A stretch of DNA of 64,000 bases from Anthostomella pinea (lineage: Eukaryota; Ascomycota; Sordariomycetes; Xylariales; Xylariaceae), in contig CAUWAG010000020.1 of NCBI GenBank assembly GCA_963556695.1, positions 4,154,001 through 4,218,000 on the forward strand, given 5' to 3'. Position 1 is the first letter of the stretch; every line of letters starts with the position of its first letter. The translations under genes and the position numbers were made by a program. Below, piece after piece: positions 33,357-43,548 of the stretch. The notes under the pieces were generated by a model, which saw only the letters and a program-made list of their open reading frames with translations, was not told where the DNA came from and ran no database searches.

Positions 33357-35267
33357 TCAGTCCGCCTTCTTCCCCTTAGCAGCCCCTGCTGGACCTAGCG
33401 ACCGGCCTCGAACTAATCCCTCGCCGTCGCTTCGCCCAGTCGTGCCATGCAAACTCGGGTTCAGCAGGCCAGCTTCGGGAGATCTTCCGAGCGTGCTCAA
33501 GCGCCCGTCGTCACTGTTAGTGTCCGTTAGTTCTATGAGATCCGAGTCGTCTGCTCCTTTCTTGTGAGAGCCCAGTTTCGGCGTGACCGGTGTTTTCGCC
33601 CAAGCGCCGCGCAACCACGATTCGACGGATGCTGCAGCTTGCTCGAGACCCATTCCGTTCTGCGCCGTTGCCGCTACGTCACGCCCTTCCTCAAAGGGGC
33701 TTTCGACAATCCCAGAGTTCTCATCGGGGCTGTTCTTGTTCTTGTTGAAGCCGAAGTGGGCCGATTCGGAACCCATGACCGACATTGACGGCATCGAGTC
33801 GATGTTGAAGCCAGGTATCGTTTTGTTCACCCATGTGTTGAAGTAGTCCTTAGCTGGTCCTGGCGCTTTGACGCTCTTGCCCATCGACCCTACGCCTCCC
33901 GGTCTCCGCATCCACGCTGGAACGCCGTCAGCCGGCCCTAAGCTGTTGACTCTGCTTCTAGCAGATGGAGAGCTCGCTAGGCTCGCAGCCGTGGGTCGTG
34001 CGCTTATAGAGCTCTGCCGTCTAGATGAGAGCCTCCCAGGGCTTTCCACAGCCTCGGATGTGTTTGTGATGGGCTTCGATAAATCGAGAGAATGGCGTGG
34101 GGTCGAGAAGACAGAGACGGTGTGAATGCTCTTCTTTCTCCTAGGTGGGAAGTACCCTACCGCATTTCGTTTGACTCTTACAATCTCAACTGGCTCTATC
34201 AGTGAATCGAGTTTGACCCATCTCACATGTGTCCAAGGTTGGTCGTCATCAGGTTGTCTGGGCTGTTCGGCAGACTTCCCATTCAGAGATCCAAAGTAAT
34301 CATCATGGAGTGGCTGCTGCGAGCCTGGAGAGGAAGCTGCGCCCCCTGCAACGTCCAGCCGTGGTTGTGGTGTAGCTGCGAGGTGGTCGACCTTCTGGGA
34401 ATAATTCGATGGGGGCTCACATGGCCGCCCCTTTGTCTCGCATGCATCGACCGGTATCAACAGCTGTCTTCGGACCTGGATATTATCCCTGGACCACAAG
34501 CCGTTGATCTTGCGAAAGGCGTGCTCCATACATCTGTACCGGAGAATGATGCCGGCGTAGGTGTCGGTAGGTTGCACATGGTGTAGGTAGACCAGGTGCT
34601 CTTCGACCACTGGTTGACTGGCGCTCCGTAGATTCTCGTCTGAATTCCTGCGTTTGAATTTGCCAGTAATGTCCAAGCCCCCATTCACGCCTTCGTGGCT
34701 CTCTAGGACGCTGGCGGTCTTCCTAGCCTTCAGCTGTGCTTCCCTCTCGGCGAGCGATCCTGCGGCGATGTCTACCTGTGACGTGCGTGTCTTGGAGGAT
34801 GGCACCGGACCCCATGTGTCTGGTAATTTGCGACTGTTCGTATTGCTGACTCCAAACCCTTTCCATATTGACTTTTGCCGGGGCTTGCTCCCGTTCCTGC
34901 TGTTCGGGCGCGAAGGCTCGCTATTGTATCCGCCCTCGAGTAGAGAAGAAGCGAAGTCCTGCACCGAGGCCCAGCTCGGGGCCCAAGAGCCTTCGAGTAG
35001 CCCACGTGAGAAGGCATTGGATGGGCTCGACCGGCCGCTTGTCTGAAACTTGTTGTTGCTTGTAAGGCGCGGCGCTGGCATGGGGCTTACCCCTCGACTC
35101 GTGGCAGGACTCTCGCTGGGTGTCAGGCCGGAAGCCTTGGTTGCATTGTCGCCAGCAGGTGGCCTTCTGTTTCTCGGTCGCGCTGCGGTGGGATTGTCGA
35201 CACCAGCTGGCGTCACGGCAGACGAGGACCTCGGTGCGGTACTGGATGCCCTTGATGAATCGGCCAT
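33357..35267 (-). CDS. Intracellular LysM-domain protein
   Basis: A single exon of 636 aa. Most of it is Ser/Pro/Arg-rich and probably disordered. A single LysM-like module lies at residues ~224-275 (EHLVYLHHVQPTDTYAGIILRY, then FRKINGLW and QLLIPVD), with the typical DT..GI and INGLW positions. A conserved-looking patch before it is RQKSIWKGFGVSN, and a later one is WTHVRWVKLDSLIEPVEIVRVKR followed by VGYFPPRRKKS. There is no signal peptide, so this is not a secreted chitin-binding LysM effector. It belongs with cytosolic/nuclear LysM proteins, whose role is poorly known. A C-terminal block has a second ordered stretch (KDYFNTWVNKTIPGFNID). Confidence 0.8.
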   Translation of the reverse strand: MADSSRASSTAPRSSSAVTPAGVDNPTAARPRNRRPPAGDNATKASGLTPSESPATSRGVSPMPAPRLTSNNKFQTSGRSSPSNAFSRGLLEGSWAPSWASVQDFASSLLEGGYNSEPSRPNSRNGSKPRQKSIWKGFGVSNTNSRKLPDTWGPVPSSKTRTSQVDIAAGSLAEREAQLKARKTASVLESHEGVNGGLDITGKFKRRNSDENLRSASQPVVEEHLVYLHHVQPTDTYAGIILRYRCMEHAFRKINGLWSRDNIQVRRQLLIPVDACETKGRPCEPPSNYSQKVDHLAATPQPRLDVAGGAASSPGSQQPLHDDYFGSLNGKSAEQPRQPDDDQPWTHVRWVKLDSLIEPVEIVRVKRNAVGYFPPRRKKSIHTVSVFSTPRHSLDLSKPITNTSEAVESPGRLSSRRQSSISARPTAASLASSPSARSRVNSLGPADGVPAWMRRPGGVGSMGKSVKAPGPAKDYFNTWVNKTIPGFNIDSMPSMSVMGSESAHFGFNKNKNSPDENSGIVESPFEEGRDVAATAQNGMGLEQAAASVESWLRGAWAKTPVTPKLGSHKKGADDSDLIELTDTNSDDGRLSTLGRSPEAGLLNPSLHGTTGRSDGEGLVRGRSLGPAGAAKGKKAD

Positions 35268-36774
35268 GATCTAGGGGTTATCGGCCTAGGATTTGGCGAT
35301 TCTCCGCGCGAAGCGGCCGTGGTAGACAGCGAGCATCAAAGCTAGGGAGAGGGACGGTTCGTGGATAACATCGGACTCGATTCAGGGGATGTGGCCGTTT
35401 GGCGAGGTCTTATCGTCGTGGAACAAGTGAGATTGCATGTACTGTATGGTGGACTCTGGCATGTGCGGGCCTCGACTTGGCGACTGGAGATACGGGGTGC
35501 CGTGGCGTGGCGTGTGCTGTGGAGTGGTTGCGGTGGTATGGGGTTGTGCCTGGTAAGGAGGACAGGCAAGGAGGGCGGATGCGATTATAAAAGCAGATGC
35601 AGAAGCCGGAGAAAGGTAAAAGTTAAAAACCGCAGAAAGTTAGAGAGAAGGAATCGGTCGTCAGGGCAGAAGCAGACTGGCAGACTGGCAACGAGGTGTC
35701 CTCTCTGGGTGTGATGTTGTCTTACTTTCAGGTCCGTTTGCGAAATGACCAAAAGAGGATCTGGAGGACCCAATTGCCAGGTTGCTGTTGGCTCTCGCTG
35801 GCTCGCTGGCTGCAGAGTTCCAGACAGGAACGTCAGCCTGGAGGACGGAGTCCGGCGTACCTAAGCGTTCTAGGCCTTGGCATTCACACTGCATTGGATC
35901 AATGGCATAAATCACGGTAAGCCCGACTTATGTAACTCGTCTGTGTTGCATTACCCATCCGTTTATATGACATTGCACACCGTGAATGAGCTCAACTTAA
36001 TAAACGGAGGGACTTTCATACTTTAACTTTAACGCCTTGCACAAGCAGGTGAAATCCCAAACTGTTTGATAACCCTGATGTCCAATTCATGCATGCGTCA
36101 GTGAAATTCAGAGTGACTGTATGTATACCTCTAAGTTGTGTGGCATATTCATCCCATTGAATCTTGATAGTCATGTCGCTGTTCTCACTCACATTCCGTT
36201 ATACGCATAAATCCGATGACATACATGCAGCCTGCCGTAAGCCGATCCTGACATTGCCTCGAATCATGCCAAGCTCCCTGCCGTGTACCGAATGTCCCCT
36301 CCCACCAAAGATCCCAACGTGCGACAGCGTGTACGACAAGTACGACAAGCACAGAAACACCAGATGAGATGGTAGTGGGCCGCCGTGCTCTGTACCCGGG
36401 AGGACATGATACTCCTGACAGATAAATCTGGTCCATACAATTTCCATCTTCGAGGCGACTTTGGTGTCACTGATTCACATGTGAATTACAAGAGGCGGTA
36501 CTCCAATGCTCAATTTGAGGTATCACTTTGAACACCTCGCAAAGGAAGATAATGAATTCGCAATCCGCTCAGCTATTGTAAAGCCATGGAAGCACGTGCA
36601 CGCTGTCGTACATTCGCGTCGCAACAAAGCAGGACACCCACAAGGCTCCCTTTCCTGTAGATACCTGCAAAAGGCACGGGATTAACAGCACGAGCGCTGC
36701 CTTGTATGCCCCGTGTAAACCCAGTCCATGCCCCAGGTCCAATCATTTTTCCCTTTGATCGTACATTCATATGC
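35268..36774. other. Intergenic region (1.5 kb)
   Basis: Upstream of the LysM gene and downstream of the zinc-cluster regulator. Short open frames with no recognisable product; no RNA gene seen. Confidence 0.5.
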
Positions 36775-39700
36775 TTAGTTGTTGTTCATTGACATATCCA
36801 GCCCGCCAAAATTGACATCGTTTCCGTTGATGCCAAAGAATTGGAACCTACATGAGGACATCGTCAGCAGCTACTCACGAAGCAAGCAGATTTAAAGGCG
36901 ATGCTTACCAGTCTTCGACGTTCAACGTAGCTGGCACCGCTGGTGCCTGTCCGGATCCAGTACTCCAGCTGTCGCTGGCGCTGGGACTTTGGCCGTCCGG
37001 CATGGGTGCATTGAGATCGCCACCTGGCCAAAGGGTCGACGCTTGTCCTTGGTAACCTCCCAGTCCTGGATGCAAAAAACTGTTAGCCTGCAAAGGAATC
37101 GCGCTCGCCGCCTTGGGTGGTGGCACCCGCTGGTGGAACTGTTTGGACTGGCCCAAACCTGGAGACGACATACCACCCTGTTGCATCTGTGGGATGAGAT
37201 TGGGATCCAGATTCTGATGGGTCTGTGTAGGTGACAATTGTTGCATTGGCGTAATCGAGCTTTCGGGAAACAGTTGGTCCGGCTGGAAATTCTCCCAGAT
37301 CGACTGAGACAAGTTGGGAGAGTTCCGGGTCACCAGGTATAGATCCGGCGGCGTGGCTGGGACCGAAAAGGAAGGATTGAAGGGAGTCGCCGGTCGGGTA
37401 TGGGGCCTGCTGCTGGTTCCCCCCATGAAAGCATCTGTGGACTTGACATTTGGCGAGTGTACGGGCGGTCCCATATGCGGTTGATTGTGCGATGAGTCGA
37501 TCCTCGGCGTCTGCGGTCGCGAACGCTCGTAAGATTCCTGATGTGTTGGTGTGTTACCGCCGAAATCGATCGCCATCTCATCATACTTCCGTTTCGCAGC
37601 TTCTTGTTGTCTCTGATGCTGCTCCAAACGGACAAAGCTCTGCTGCGCCCTCCTGTGCCGTGTGCCAGCAGCCTTTTGGAGTCTCTCCTCGAACACCTTA
37701 TTACCAAGAATTGACTCGAAAAGAGTAGAGACCATTTTGCCCACGAGCCATACCTTCGAAACCTCCTTCAAGGCAGCCATACAAGTTCGGATGCGGTCAT
37801 GCGTGACCTGTTTGATCGAGGGCACAGGCGAGCGCATTTGATATACGTGCATGATGAGAGCAGAGAACAGACTGTAAACGACAAATGCTGGACAGTACCG
37901 AAGCTCATCATGAGTCGATAGGTTCTCGATGATGGACGTGATCATCCCCGCAGCCTGGAAAGCGATGTTTCGAGAAGGGTAAGACGAATCATCCGGAAAG
38001 CTTGCGGCATTGCTAGTGTTAGGGGGCATATGTGCTCGGTGTAAAAGGCACAGAGCTGTATAGTAGTTCGAATGGAGAAGCGCACTCCAAAAATGGTGCC
38101 GCGGCATCTCCCAGTAAACAGCCTTCGGACAGTTCGATAGCCAGTCGGCCAGGGCCATATCACTGTGTGTCAGGTCGATTGCATTCTGCCGCCGACCTTT
38201 AGATGCTACCGAGTATTGCTGAGACAGAACCAAGCCCATGATTTCGCAGAGTTTGACATACTGCAGGAAGAACTGGACATGGATGGGGTCAGGTCCGAAG
38301 CCACTTGCGTTGTCCGGCTCATCCTCGACGAAGTCATCCTCTGTCAGCATCTCAACGTCACAGTCGTCCAGGTTGATATTACATGGGCGTCCTAGGGCGA
38401 CGGCAACGGACCGGTCACGGGTGAAGAGCGTCCACCAGATGCGCTTCCATAACCTCTTGTCAGCTGCACTTAATTGCGAGCCTTCCACGCTCCGGTGCAT
38501 GCCAGATCCCTGGGCGACGATAAGTGCGACACGACTCCAGTAAAAGACGTTTTTGGTGACATCTTCGGGGCCCTCCCAATACCACCCCATGAGTATCAAC
38601 GATTGAACGATAGTCACGCGGTCGTCTTCGTAGTTGGCGTCGTAAAGAGCCTTCGCTCGCTTATAGAAGGTCAAGGCAGCAGGCGTGGTGGATCCGTTGG
38701 CGTCCATGAGCTGTGGGTGGTGACAGACTCGCGAGCCAGCAAGCAGGACAGCCTGTAACAATAGTAGCGACGGTGGGTTCTTGGGGTCCCGGTAATGTCT
38801 CATGAAGCTGATTTTGTTTATGACTGGCACGATGGGGTGAATCCATTTGAAGTAGGCTTCGATAAGCTCGTCGCACAGCTGCCTAGGTGGCAGCAGGAAC
38901 GCTCCCCGTTGGTGCAGAATATCGATCTCTATGTTGTCCAGCTCCGTCAACCTAGCTCTTGATCCCCGGACATTCTCGGGAAGCGGATAGTGCACCACAT
39001 CCGACGAACCCTGGCGATCGTGGACTAGGAGGGTGAGATTTGACGACTCGCCCAAGAAGGCTACGCGGCCAGCCTCGGTGATGGGAGCTCTTGTGAATTT
39101 GGGCTTCATCACCAGGTTGACGTAGGTATCATTGTCGACCTCCTCTTTCCTGGCTTGCGCCTCTGTCAATGTCGTCGTCGGCACACCTTCAGAGGAGTGG
39201 TACACGGCAGGTCTCGCTGGGAATGTGTTGGAGGAGCCGGCCATAGGCTGGGGAAGAGGCTGGGGAGAGTTGGCTTCGACGGCGTCTCCGCGCTCACTTG
39301 ACAGCCACAGTCAGTCTCGGGTCGCAAGGTGACAAGAGGGAATGGTGGAGAGGCTGGGCGCACCTATCGGAGTCTTTCGTCGCATTTGTCTGTTTTTTCC
39401 TCTTAGGCTGCGGGATCTTGCATTCGATTTGAAAGGCGACGCAGTTGGTGCAAGGAACACCGAGGCTCGCAGCGTCGCATCGTACCTATTACTTGGTGAG
39501 AAAAGTCTGCCTGTGACGATGACCAAGACGATGCGCGAAGAATTGGCAGGGACATCGAATCCCAGGTGACCATCGCGACAGGTTACCCGAGCAGGGTAAT
39601 GATGATCGTTTCGTACCTTTCTGGCGTGGCAGGTCTGTGGATAAGCGAGCGGTCAGTTGAAGCTGCACGACGATGGATAGCAGCTCTCGAGATGCCTCGG

Positions 39701-40116
39701 CACAATTGGCCTCGCCCCTCACATGCAGTCTGCAGCACATAAAGGCAGCCAGAGCCTCGGGACGTTAAAGCAAGGAGAATCAAAACAGGGAGTCATCTGA
39801 AAACAACAGACGTACCTCACATGCTCTCGATGCACGCTGCCTAAACGAGATTGTTCACCTTGGTCAGCATTTTGGTCGCAATGCAGACCAGTAGGTGTAG
39901 ATGAGAGTGTGCACACCTTCGAAAGCTGGGCTGGTTTTGGGCGCTTCCTGGCGGGCCATTGTTTTGGGGAGAAGACTGTGATGGTGATTGGGATTGCTGC
40001 TGCTGGTCTGCTCGCTCGCTGCTGTCGTTGCCGGTGCCGGTGCTGGTGTTTATGTCGACATCCATCTCGAGGACCTCAAGCGCAGACTGGAACGCGACGG
40101 GGTCCGAGTCTTCCAA
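36775..40116 (-). CDS. farA: Zn2Cys6 transcription factor of the CTF1/FarA family
   Basis: Six exons, 40116-39917, 39840-39816 (25 nt), 39633-39616 (18 nt), 39485-39364, 39296-36909 and 36847-36775, give 941 aa. The zinc cluster C-x2-C-x6-C-x8-C-x2-C-x6-C (cysteines 74, 77, 84, 93, 96, 103) is assembled from exons 2-4: RACE, TCHARK, then VRCDAASLGVPCTNCVAF and a basic linker IPQPKRKK. This is the FarA/CTF1 type. The fungal-specific regulatory domain follows (about 250-560: AYFKWIHPIVPVINK, LILMGWYWEGPEDVTKN, KRIWWTLFTRDRSVAVALGRP), then a Gln/Pro/Ser-rich tail ending DWFQFFGINGND. Family members bind CCTCGG motifs and activate fatty-acid beta-oxidation, peroxisomal and cutinase genes. The symbol is at family level; the paralog FarB cannot be excluded. 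Confidence 0.88.
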
Positions 40117-41484
40117 TGCGAGTGAGTGGGTGAGTGAGTGCTGCTAGAAGCCCGACGGGAGGGTCGGCCGTTGTTATCAGGACCTCGGGACCCAGATAAC
40201 TACCCCAGATTACCTTAACAGTGCAGCGTCGGTACCCGCGTCTACTCCCAGACTCCGTGGTCATCGACTCGACTGGCAGACTGGGCGCACAGCTACGTCA
40301 GTTGTGCCTCTTCTCCCCTTGCGCATCTGGAGGTTTGGAAGTTGAAGGGGTTTTATCAAGCCGAGGAACAGGAACCCAGGCTTGTCAGGATGATACTAAT
40401 AATGCGAGGTTCGAATGCGATGAGGCACGTACAGTTGTACTGTAGGCGGGTATATCGAACAGTAGCAAGCGGGCCTCGCGGCACTTTAGACTTCCAGACG
40501 CCGCAACGCTAGGAATCGTTGGAATAGGCGGGTATTTAATAGCATCGATGAATGTCGTATGAAGGAAGTATACATGTATGTATGCAGATCACAAGGTGAC
40601 GTTCGGAGCATCGTCCGTCCTAGAGAGTTCCAGCAGACCTTCGCGTCGCAAAGCGGTGGAACGGATCATATCGTATAGGGCAGTCTTACATTAGCCACTG
40701 ATGAGTGTCCATGTGTTTAGACAGCCCGCCCTTTCAAGTTTCAGGGGCAATGTCATTTGATCTTCCGTCAATGTTGAGTCATTCAGCGTACAACTCCTGC
40801 CGTAGGCCAAATGAGGCCGTGATGCCTTCAGGGGACCGGACCTCACCAGAGCCAAGTCTTCTGCCGGTTCCCCAGAGCCCATATGGAAGGAAGCATGTGA
40901 TTGATGACTCTGATGAGAGAGCTGTCGAACTCAGGGGATGGGTCTGTGTGTGACTGCCCAAGAGGGACACCGAGACGGGAAACGGCCTATCAGGTGAGGT
41001 GCTGTTTTCGGCTTACCCTCCGTGCCTGAATCGAAAATCCGGGGTCTACCCACCCCTCTATCACAATCACTTCGCATACTCAGCTACTAGCAGAGGCTAC
41101 ATCCGTGACAGTGTAATAAATAGGCTTGACGACCAGAATGCCGCATACGTCTTGGGAGCGTGTTGTCGTCGTCACGTAGTATTTGCGAGGTGCATCGCCA
41201 GCACTTGCATCGGACAAGGTGAGAGCCAAAGAGGTGGGCACGCGACAGAACTAACCTTAGAGGATGCTCGGACCAGGTGCACCCTCTGAACTTGATATTA
41301 AAATCAATCGTGTTAAAAAGCGAAGCGGATAGCAGCGCGTGCAAACCCCGACCCTAGGCTGCGGTAAACTTTCAGGTCCCTCAAAGCACATGGCGAATAA
41401 CCCAAGTTTCCATCGGCCTTAAAACTGCAAAAAAGAGAAATTCGAACCACAAACTGATTTAGATGGTAATTATACAAAATTTAA
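40117..41484. other. Intergenic region, regulator promoter to tRNA
   Basis: 1.4 kb upstream of the farA-type gene and downstream of the tRNA. It contains one CCTCGG element (40183-40188) near the regulator start. Otherwise nothing recognisable. Confidence 0.5.
40183..40188 (+). promoter_or_regulatory. CCTCGG element upstream of the farA-type gene
   Basis: The hexamer bound by CTF1/FarA-type factors lies 67 nt upstream of the regulator's own ATG, which suggests possible autoregulation. A hexamer is expected by chance about once per 2 kb on either strand, so this is suggestive only. Confidence 0.25.
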
Positions 41485-41586
41485 TGTCCTGGGAGAGACT
41501 CGAACTCTCGACCTTTGGATGTCCCGATTTTAAATCGAGTCATAGGAATATGAGACCAACGCTCTAACCAACTGAGCCACCAAGAC
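41485..41586 (-). tRNA. tRNA-Met (CAT, elongator-type) with 28-nt intron
   Basis: A full cloverleaf reads on the minus strand. The acceptor is GTCTTGG/CCAGGAC with discriminator A; the D arm is GCTC-AGTTGGTTA-GAGC; the anticodon arm is TTGGT-CTCATAA-TCCAA; the T arm is GAGAG-TTCGAGT-CTCTC. The anticodon loop carries CAT and the unpaired T31/T39 found in eukaryotic elongator tRNA-Met. A 28-nt intron sits after position 37 (the canonical site), and its CTATGA can pair with the anticodon region TCATA, as in other nuclear tRNA introns. The mature tRNA would be 74 nt before CCA addition. Confidence 0.93.
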
Positions 41587-43548
41587 TTAGTTGAAAATTA
41601 ACGAGATTATCGGTACCTATTAGCGTGGATCGCGCCTTTCCCATAACTTTTTGGCACCTCCCAAGCTTCAAACGGCAAGATTCTGGTACTCCCGTCCAGA
41701 TCGATGTCGTGGGTTAGATAAATATCGATTCCCGGATCAGCGATGAGGACATAGGTAGTTGGCAAGTCGGCCTACCTGTGCACAGTCGACGTCTCCGCAT
41801 ATGCCCAGCATCTCTACCTAGGGAACCAGTAAGTTGAGGAATGCATGGCGATGGGATACATTTGCCTGAAGCCATTGTGCAGCAGCCCTCCCACGAAATG
41901 AGAGTTTGGCGGCTCGAAAGTCGGTGTTGCATGCACTGCAGACCAGTGCCGAGGATGGTACGACGGAGAGGACTGCCGTCTACCGCGAGAATGACTGGCC
42001 AGGTTGCCTTAGGTTCAATTGATGATAGTGAAGAATGTCAATGCCGACGAAAGGATAGGTAGGTACCCAGAGAAGGACGAGTTTATTCATGGCCAGAAAT
42101 ATCAGAATGAGGCGGGAAAGAGGAGGAGAGGGGAGCCAAGTCACATGCATTGCGCCACCTCCTGTTCGCTCCTCCCTTCGAAGCATCCCGAACGCTCCTA
42201 CCTCAGCCGGTACGCTCCATTACATTGACGATTTATTTTATCATCAAGCTCTTCGACCACAAGGGAAAAGCCAAACCCAAATACCCTTAAAGACAATAAA
42301 CAGCAGAGCTCCCGTGTTATACGTTAAGTCTGACCAAATAAAACGCCGCAAATTATCTCAATATACCAAAACCTTAACCATGGATGGCGTCCACAGGCCC
42401 AGGCCGATGCGTCACACGCCGAGTGGCATGCGCGCAAAGCCTTGCCCATAAATTTAGACCCCATATTGACACTACAGCTAGGTGCACATCTCGATATGAA
42501 ATTTGATACACGCAGACTGGACACAGATGTGTTAGGTTCCCGAGACTGTCGTCAATGTCGAAAAGAGTACAGTGGTCCGTACACAAAGTAGGAACTTCAC
42601 GATAGGTACGTAGTACGGCAACGTCATCCCGAGGACACTGTTCCCCATCCTCCTTGCCTCCCGTTCGAATGACACTTATATAGCCAACTACACTGCGTCC
42701 CCTTCGTGTGTACTCCTTACGTTAGGTACCCAAGGTATCTATCTAGACGATGCTCAGACACATTTCCGCTGAACACTCCATGAGTCCATGCCAGGCGATT
42801 CTCCACCACCACCACCACCACCATCATCTCAAGCCCCGAAGCCAGGCCGGTGCGCAAAGAGCCTCTTCCCTCAGTCGAACAATGTCTTCAAAGGGAGCCC
42901 CGTTGGTTGGCACGCTGGCCTCAGTCTCATAACTCTATCAAACAGCGAGACGTCCAAGGGCGTGCACGCGACGGGGATACCGCATCTGGTGCGGGAGAAA
43001 CCTACGGCGCATTTCCTGCCAGCATTAGTGTGTAATATAGCATCACCGCACCCCGAGACTATGGACGCAGTCATTCCGGGATCGGCATGCCACTTGGATT
43101 AAGCTGGTAGATGCGACGTTCTGCCGGGTAAGGAGAGAGGCAGATGGAGTCAATAATTGGGAGGAGGGAAAGGGGGCAAAGTGGCTACGCAGCAGCTGTA
43201 CCAAAAACGCAAGAATGTCGCGCAGATGTGATATTGGACATGCATAGTGTATAACAGATAGCCGTGTCTACAGCAAGTGCGAACAGTCGTATGCAACGTG
43301 TGGTTATGGACACTGATATTCCAATAGACATGTCCAGGCTATCGATTCTTATAAAGTGAGGACAAAAAATCGGATTGACTTCCACTGGGCGATGGTCAGA
43401 GTCGCGTACGGGGATGTGAGGCGTAGGTGACCTGGCTCAATGCTCTTCCAAGGTTGCTGCCAGCTGGAGCAATTCCAAACATAGACACACATAGATGCTG
43501 TCGCATATCAAATCTATTTTTCCAATCCTCAGAGGTTCTACTGCACGC
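41587..43548. other. Intergenic region (2 kb) with one doubtful small ORF
   Basis: Between the tRNA and the 3' end of MCD4. A 104-codon open frame (42788-43102) is listed separately; nothing else looks like a gene. Confidence 0.5.
42788..43102 (+). CDS. Doubtful small ORF, Pro-rich N-terminus (104 aa)
   Basis: An intronless frame begins MPGDSPPPPPPPSSQAPKP, the poly-Pro coming from a CCA repeat, and continues with mixed, unremarkable sequence to CHLD. Third positions are fairly GC-rich but no domain is recognisable. It could be a short species-specific gene or a chance frame over a microsatellite. Confidence 0.2.
   Translation: MPGDSPPPPPPPSSQAPKPGRCAKSLFPQSNNVFKGSPVGWHAGLSLITLSNSETSKGVHATGIPHLVREKPTAHFLPALVCNIASPHPETMDAVIPGSACHLD

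Noticed and set aside
36164..36447. Overlapping short frames on both strands
   Set aside because: No splice partners, no domain and codon use without bias; treated as chance.
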